NCBI GenBank assembly: GCA_018433865.1
Contig: JAHDQJ010000055.1
Location: 1-39,742 of the forward strand
Direction: 5' to 3'
Source of the DNA: Spirochaetales bacterium
Lineage (GTDB): Bacteria; Spirochaetota; Spirochaetia; Sphaerochaetales; Sphaerochaetaceae
Length of the DNA: 39,742 bases
Below the pieces are notes generated by a model, which made no database searches, had not been told where the DNA came from, and saw only the letters and a program-made list of their open reading frames with translations. The stretch's first letter is position 1; every line of letters starts with the position of its first letter. This document shows positions 35,049 to 39,742 of the stretch, one piece after another. A program made the translations under genes and the position numbers.

Positions 35049-35270
35049 AGGGAAGTATACAGCATTCCGCTTAGAGAACGAGCAACTGCGATCATCGTAG
35101 CCCACAACCACCCCAGTGGCATTCTCACTCCATCGCTTGATGACCTGATGGTCACCACAAGGTTGGTGAAAGCAGGCGAACTGCTGGGCATCCAGGTCCT
35201 CGACCACCTGATCTTCTCCGATGAATCGTTCAGATCGATGCTCGAGGAGAATGAGCTGTCAGGACGATGA
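35049..35270 (+). pseudogene. radC: radC C-terminal remnant 2
   Basis: From REVYSIPLRERATAIIVAHNHPSG, with the JAMM-type HxHPSG metal site, it runs through AGELLGIQVLDHLIF to the stop at 35270. The N-terminal half is absent, and an in-frame TAG lies directly upstream (35046-35048). It resembles remnant 1 at 22303-22386. RadC is not needed for radiation repair; its role in mobile elements is unclear. Confidence 0.8.
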
Positions 35271-35825
35271 AGGGGATGTTCTCTCACACCATGTGCTCAC
35301 TGAAACGGCAATCGATGCTGAGGATGTGAGCTCCCCTCTTCCGCTATTCCTTGCACCACCGGGGAGAAGGGTTTTCTTGATCAGCTTACTCTCAATGTGG
35401 ATAAGTTGGAATTTCTTCCTGGAACCCCGATTCCCGAAAACCCAGCAGAACCGCCAAATTTCGACTAGTTTTGTGGCCAACGAGGATTTTCTTCCTGGTT
35501 CCTATATAGTATTTTCGTTGCATTGGCAACATTTCCTGTGATATTACCGAGTTCATACGATTTGTGCAAGTCCACAAAACAACCAAATCCCATGTCATCC
35601 GCATCACCTCTCTGATGGACGCTACCATGAAAATCTGATACCATCTCATTATCCCACCAGACGGAGAATCGAAGAGCCGATGAAGAACTGAAGATCGAAT
35701 CGCTACAGGACATCCCACGTAAGAATAATTCCAGAGGGGTTTCGGTGCATTCGATCGACAGGTGACTCGTGTTTTTCCCGATCCTTGTCGTTGTGTGCCC
35801 ACCCCATGCCTCAGGGAGACACATC
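35271..35825. other. Decayed region between radC remnant and ABC-F gene
   Basis: The forward stretch 35325-35468 reads as GEKGFLDQLTLNVDKLEF and LPGTPIPENPAEPP before a stop, which looks like the end of a real but unrecognised gene. The remainder up to the ABC-F gene has no recognised product, although reverse frames are open. No clear promoter was found for the ABC-F gene. Confidence 0.35.
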
Positions 35826-37346
35826 ATGGGCATACAAACCATAGGATTCTCATCAATACATTTCCACTATCCCAACCAAAGCCAAACACTGTTTGAAGAT
35901 ATAGATCTCACCTTCGGTGTGGGGTGGACAGCAGTGCTCGGTGCGAATGGAGCGGGAAAATCAACACTGCTCAAGCTCGCTACAGGAGAGCTACGCCCCA
36001 CCTCTGGTCAGATAACCAGACCCGAATCGGTCTGGTATCTTGAGCAACGGACAGATGAACCTCCACAGAACTACGATGAGTTCGCCTTCGCGTATGATCG
36101 GGAAGCCTGTCGACTTCACGGTTCGTTGCGAGTTGAACGCGATTGGTTGTCCAGATGGGAGTCGCTGAGTCACGGAGAGCGAAAACGGGCCCAATTGGCA
36201 CATGCTTTGTGGAAAGAACCAGAAGTACTGGCAGTTGACGAACCAACTAACCATTTGGACACAGCTGCCGTAGAATTGGTAGCTAACGCATTGGCATCCT
36301 TTCGTGGTATCGGAATCATAGTCAGCCATGACCGCACACTAGCCGAATCGCTGTGTGAGAAGACGGTGATCGTTCATGCCCCCTATATCCGTATGCTAGA
36401 TTGCAAACCATCGGTCGCGTTGCATGAGGCGAGTCGTGCCGCCACGGCAACATATCAGATGATGGATACACAACGCCAACAACTTTCCCGCCTTTCGGAG
36501 GACCTCATCCGACGATCCTCAAAGGCATCCATCCAAGACAGATTGCGGTCAAAGCGGCATATTCCCAAAAAGGATCACGACGCCAAGGCAAAAATCGACG
36601 GCGCCCGGGTTTCGGGAGCGGATGGAAAAGCTGGGCGTTTGAAATCCCAATTGGAGAAGCGAATCGGACGGGACCAACAGAGAGTCGATACGTTACACAA
36701 CCAGCTCGTTATCGCTCGCTCACTCGATATCCAAGGACCTGTGGACGGTATCACCATCACCAGTGCTCCATTGAAGCGAAATACACTCATCCGTTATCCC
36801 GAGGGTTCCTTCCCAATGGGTCCAGAAAGGATGTTGCACCATGGTGTGTTGGAAATCGGTCCAATGGACCGGATAGCGGTCACCGGTCTGAATGGCAGTG
36901 GGAAGTCGACTTTGATGCGCCATCTTTTCGAGCAGTTGTCGGATCAAGACCTTCCTGTCGCATATGTCCCGCAAGAACAAGACAGAAGCTCGTGTGAAAC
37001 TTGCCTGCAGAAGCTCGATTCGCTCGATTCTGCCACCAAAGGTCGGGTGATCTCCAGCCTTGCCAGGTTGGGAACTGACTTGCATCTCATACGTTCTTCA
37101 GCCCTTGCCAGTCCTGGAGAAGCAAAGAAGTTGTTGCTGAGTATGCTGTTCGAAAATCCCATCTCCATTCTCTTGCTCGATGAGCCCACCAACCACATGG
37201 ACCTACCCTCCCGGATGGCACTGGAACAGGCGTTGGCAACCTATGAGGGTGCGTTGGTTTGTATCAGCCATGACCACACATTCATCGAACGTCTGTGCAC
37301 GATAAGGTGGCATATCGAATCCGATTGGATTACCATCCTTAGCTGA
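35826..37346 (+). CDS. ABC-F family ATPase
   Basis: 506 residues from ATG 35826, with CAGGGAGA upstream. Two ABC domains in one chain: Walker A GANGAGKST at 39-47 and GLNGSGKST at 354-362; signature LSHGERKR at 114-121 and a weaker ASPGEAKK at 428-435; Walker B LAVDEPTNHLD at 135-145 and LLLDEPTNHMD at 449-459. There are no membrane segments, and a charged linker (~205-300) replaces the usual P-site tip. Such proteins act on ribosomes (antibiotic protection or translation control). The role here is inferred from the family. Confidence 0.85.
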   Translation: MGIQTIGFSSIHFHYPNQSQTLFEDIDLTFGVGWTAVLGANGAGKSTLLKLATGELRPTSGQITRPESVWYLEQRTDEPPQNYDEFAFAYDREACRLHGSLRVERDWLSRWESLSHGERKRAQLAHALWKEPEVLAVDEPTNHLDTAAVELVANALASFRGIGIIVSHDRTLAESLCEKTVIVHAPYIRMLDCKPSVALHEASRAATATYQMMDTQRQQLSRLSEDLIRRSSKASIQDRLRSKRHIPKKDHDAKAKIDGARVSGADGKAGRLKSQLEKRIGRDQQRVDTLHNQLVIARSLDIQGPVDGITITSAPLKRNTLIRYPEGSFPMGPERMLHHGVLEIGPMDRIAVTGLNGSGKSTLMRHLFEQLSDQDLPVAYVPQEQDRSSCETCLQKLDSLDSATKGRVISSLARLGTDLHLIRSSALASPGEAKKLLLSMLFENPISILLLDEPTNHMDLPSRMALEQALATYEGALVCISHDHTFIERLCTIRWHIESDWITILS

Positions 37347-37376
37347 GCTATGATGGAAAAGACAGGAGGCAAGACC

Positions 37377-37844
37377 ATGCGTGATCGGCGTTTCATCACT
37401 GAACGGCGGGGAGGTCTTTTGCAGAGGGAGGATCATCGAGCACTCATGGATTGGGCTGTGGCCTGTTCGCTGCATATACTCCCCTATGCCACCGGACCGC
37501 TACATGGGACGGCACTACATGCCCTGGAGACTGCAAAGGATTGGGCGTCCGGTAAAGCGACGACCGGCGAGGCAATTGAAGCTGCGAGAGCAGTACACGC
37601 TGTGGCGAAGATAACGGTGGAGCCGTTGATGAAGCTGGTATACCGCTGCATAGGCCAAGCGGTATCCACGGCTCATATGGCCGACCATTGCCTTGGTCCT
37701 GCGTGGTACGGGAGGAAAATCGTACAGTTGATCGGAAGCGATGTAGCACAAGAACGGGAATGGCAACTGCAACGGCTTGCACAATTGCCACCTCATCTCG
37801 CCGACCTGGTAGCCAACGCTCCGAAATTCTTGGCCCAGCCTTGA
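37377..37844 (+). CDS. Putative immunity protein (Imm5-like)
   Basis: 155 residues from ATG 37377, just after CAGGAGGCA; an earlier ATG at 37350 lacks a good site. 'RDRRFITERRGGLLQREDHRALMDWAVACSLHIL' start and the helical 'AAHALGAAAYAIKA'-type middle (here 'VSTAHMADHCLGPAWYGRKIVQ') match the Imm5-like putative immunity family. No toxin gene is seen beside it. It directly follows the ABC-F gene (30 bases). Immunity function is inferred from the family only. Confidence 0.6.
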   Translation: MRDRRFITERRGGLLQREDHRALMDWAVACSLHILPYATGPLHGTALHALETAKDWASGKATTGEAIEAARAVHAVAKITVEPLMKLVYRCIGQAVSTAHMADHCLGPAWYGRKIVQLIGSDVAQEREWQLQRLAQLPPHLADLVANAPKFLAQP

Positions 37845-37848
37845 ATCT

Positions 37849-38568
37849 TTACCAATCCACCCGCGCGGCGAATTGGACCCCCATACGGAGACTATGATCC
37901 ATGGTCGTAGCGGGAACGAGTCCGATATCGAGCGAGAAGCGGTCCTCCATCTTTCTCGTCAAACCAAGCGTATTGCGCAGGTTCCTGTTGAAACGTGCAC
38001 CGTAGGACACCGGCAACAATGCCTGGATGATCCGACCGACACCGAATGCGATGCCACCAACCAACATCGTATCCAAAGCCAAGGTCACCAGTTGGTCAGA
38101 ATCCGAGAAGAACTGTTCATCTTGTAAGCTCGATCTGAATGGATAGATGAACATCAGATCTACGACAAGCATACCCATACCACTGCTGACCAAAGACAAC
38201 GTCGCCCAATCGGTGATGATACCGAACAATGAGGAAGCGGTGTCTCCCTGCAACTTCGAACCTTCACCGAAGCCCACTAACAGGTTCTTGAATGCCGGCC
38301 AGGTTAACGCGAGATGCGCTTCGTCGTACAGACGGATCCGTTCCTCCAAAGGAAGTGGAGAAAAATCGTGGTTGTTCATCACTTGCTTCAAAGAACGCAG
38401 GGAGATTCCCCCGAGATAGATGGTTTCTCCATCGATTTCGACTGCAATCGACTGGGTCCTAGAAGTCGCATCCAGACCTGTTTCGACCAACATCATTGCG
38501 GTTGATTTGCCAGCCAATGGCAGAAGCAACACCAAAAGTAGACCACATACGAAGTAAAGACGTTTCAT
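37849..38568 (-). CDS. P13-like porin / outer membrane protein
   Basis: 239 residues from ATG 38566-38568, with AAAGGGGC upstream. Signal peptide at 1-22 (MKRLYFVCGLLLVLLLPLAG). 'LALTWPAFKNLLVGFGEGSKLQGDTASSLFGI' recalls the G-x-G-S-x-x-QGD segment of the P13 family known from Borrelia and treponemes. Several hydrophobic stretches follow, and the protein ends in Trp (ARVDW), which suits outer membrane insertion. It converges with the immunity gene, with four bases between stops. Confidence 0.6.
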   Translation of the reverse strand: MKRLYFVCGLLLVLLLPLAGKSTAMMLVETGLDATSRTQSIAVEIDGETIYLGGISLRSLKQVMNNHDFSPLPLEERIRLYDEAHLALTWPAFKNLLVGFGEGSKLQGDTASSLFGIITDWATLSLVSSGMGMLVVDLMFIYPFRSSLQDEQFFSDSDQLVTLALDTMLVGGIAFGVGRIIQALLPVSYGARFNRNLRNTLGLTRKMEDRFSLDIGLVPATTMDHSLRMGVQFAARVDW

Positions 38569-38701
38569 GGTTTAGCCCCTTTCTGTTTTCCCCCATGATA
38601 TCACAGATCCGCCGATCCTGCAGGTATGCATGTGGCATGCCATACATGCTGGAAGAATTCAGAAGATATTCATGAAAATTAATTTTCAGACGTATAAACG
38701 A

Positions 38702-38737
38702 GAGCCAACCCACACGTGTATCAGTGTGAGTTGACTC
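38702..38737 (-). terminator. Hairpin terminator after the TRAP permease fragment
   Basis: The arms 38702-38715 and 38724-38737 pair along 14 bases in the reverse-strand RNA, including two G-U pairs, around an eight-base loop. TCGTTTAT follows. It lies 47 bases beyond the dctM stop. The T-run is short, so termination strength is uncertain. Confidence 0.55.
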
Positions 38738-38784
38738 GTCGGAAGTGGCCAAACTACAAAACTTTTCCATCACTTTCCGATCTA

Positions 38785-39324
38785 TCAGCCTCCATATCCC
38801 GTAAGACGTGGTAACCACAAAATTAAATCAGGGAACAGTGCCAAAATAATGGTACCACCGAACAGAATAGTCACGAATGGAATCACATGGTGCGCCGTAT
38901 CTTCTACAGTGGTTCCGGCAATTCCGGAAGCTACGAAGAGACATGTTCCGACAGGTGGTGTTAGAACTCCGAACGACAACGACATACAGAGGATCAACCC
39001 AAAATGAAGGGGATCGATTCCCAACAAGTTCGCTGCAGGGAGTAGAACCGGGCCAAGAATAATCAAAGCAGACAATGTGTCGATGAAGGTTCCGATGATA
39101 ATCATGAGTAGTACAATCCCAACCATGAACATGCTGGGAGTCTTCAACACAGATATCAGTCCCTTCGCAACGGTTTTCGGTATGTTTTCGAAAGCCATAA
39201 TCCACCCAAAGAGAGACGCCACACTCATGACCAACATCACAAACCCTGTAGTGATAGCCGCATCGACGAGAATTTTTGGAATATCTTTAACCTTTGAGCC
39301 CCTTGCAAAATGAGCGGTCGTCAT
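38785..39324 (-). pseudogene. dctM: TRAP transporter large permease fragment
   Basis: 179 codons of a protein whose family members are about 430 residues. It covers only the C-terminal half: 'KDIPKILVDAAITTGFVMLVMSV', then a GTFIDTLSALIILGPVLLPAANLLGIDPLHFG region, which is diagnostic of DctM, and GVLTPPVGTCLFVASGIAG. The N-terminal half is missing. The break near 39324 precedes an IS end, so insertion of the IS or a deletion beside it probably destroyed the gene. Transport of organic acids with a DctP/DctQ partner was the original role. Confidence 0.75.
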
Positions 39325-39441
39325 GAATCGGCATCAATGTAACGATACTGTTGACGATGATTGTGAGGGCTGAAATGCCCAATCGATTGCCTTGAGCGAA
39401 ACATCACGCCAAATCTACTGTCGATCAAGTATGAGAAGGCG

Positions 39442-39461
39442 CACCTGCCCCACGACAGGTG
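39442..39461. repeat. Hairpin near the IS end
   Basis: CACCTG (39442-39447) pairs with CAGGTG (39456-39461) around an eight-base loop, just beyond the transposase stop. It might be part of the IS end or a terminator; the T-run is missing. Confidence 0.4.
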
Positions 39462-39484
39462 AAATTGCTATCGTCTGTATGGTG

Positions 39485-39742
39485 CTACGCTGTCTTCTGT
39501 AAGCCCGGAAGGATGCAATATTGCAGTATCTTGATTGCGGCGAGACACAACACGTCGGTCATCAGGCAGTGGGCGACCTTGTCCGGTCCCCGTACCATGA
39601 TCTTCGAGGGGATCAGCCAATCCTTCAGATGGGCATTTGACCGTTCGACGGTGGAGCGTATCTTGAACCGTTGCTTTTCAGCGGGAGACAGCACCCGTTG
39701 TTGCTTGCGCCGCTTGTTCGGATCGATGATGGGGATCCTGCC
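39485..39742 (-). CDS. IS transposase, C-terminal part (partial)
   Basis: 86 codons open to the window edge. 'IPIIDPNKRR' is followed by STVERSNAHLKDWL, which holds the catalytic Glu of the DDE triad in IS5/IS4/IS1182-like transposases, then 'VARGPDKVAHCL'-type text (here VRGPDKVAHCLMTDVL). The beginning lies outside the window. It faces the truncated TRAP permease. Confidence 0.75.
   Translation of the reverse strand, partial: GRIPIIDPNKRRKQQRVLSPAEKQRFKIRSTVERSNAHLKDWLIPSKIMVRGPDKVAHCLMTDVLCLAAIKILQYCILPGLQKTA

Noticed and set aside
1-39742. CRISPR arrays, rRNA or tRNA genes
   Set aside because: No regularly spaced repeats of CRISPR type and no rRNA or tRNA signatures were seen on either strand.

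Overview
The window looks like a stretch of a spirochaete chromosome, probably from the Sphaerochaeta/Treponema side of the phylum (inference). The clues are a P13-family-like outer membrane protein, a TetR / RND exporter / LolA-like lipoprotein-sorting protein / beta-barrel operon of a kind found in treponemes, a CmpB-type (PF06541) membrane protein and a TRAP permease. About half of the window is accessory DNA: a GC-rich phage tail module, a large element with three serine recombinases, an IS end, and many decayed genes.

Layout. 1-7051: a forward run of phage tail/fibre genes (hub-like protein, Ig-like tail protein, collagen/BNR-like fibre, small structural proteins). It is preceded by a long inverted repeat and ends in a 21-codon ORF where AT-rich DNA begins. 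7299-8713: a promoter and an AlbA_2/RecG-like ATP-binding regulator broken by one frameshift. 9126-22276: the main accessory element. Its left operon has a divergent XRE repressor, two palindromic operator candidates, a RecA-fold RepA-like ATPase, a large serine recombinase (LSR1) with an unusual C-terminal domain, and three small genes that repeat that domain as stand-alone proteins, then a DUF1801 protein. The middle holds three reverse-strand genes of unknown function (cargo). The right operon holds a SHOCT-like protein, an HTH/zinc-cluster protein, a second SHOCT-like protein and two more recombinases (LSR2, LSR3). The element ends against a radC remnant.

22300-29065: decayed genes (radC and luxR remnants, a radical SAM gene missing its iron-sulfur core, a degenerate HD-domain gene) mixed with intact ones: TetR, long-chain acyl-CoA synthetase, HD hydrolase and CmpB-like protein. 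29258-34743: a reverse-strand operon TetR - RND/MMPL exporter - LolA-like - outer membrane beta-barrel, with a good sigma70 promoter and a palindromic operator candidate. 34747-35270: remnants of another recombinase and another radC. 35826-37844: an ABC-F ATPase and an Imm5-like immunity protein. 37849-39742: a P13-like porin, a truncated TRAP permease (dctM) and the C-terminal part of an IS transposase at the window edge.

How it works together. The most interesting unit is the element at 9.1-22.3 kb. It couples a repressor-controlled ATPase and a recombinase fused to an uncharacterised domain with free copies of the same domain, and carries a separate two-recombinase module with small regulators. 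This suggests a multi-recombinase integration/excision machine whose small subunits may be directionality or synapsis factors (inference). Similar proteins appear, from memory, in Firmicutes genomes under the vague name 'integrase', so the family is likely catalogued but functionally undescribed.
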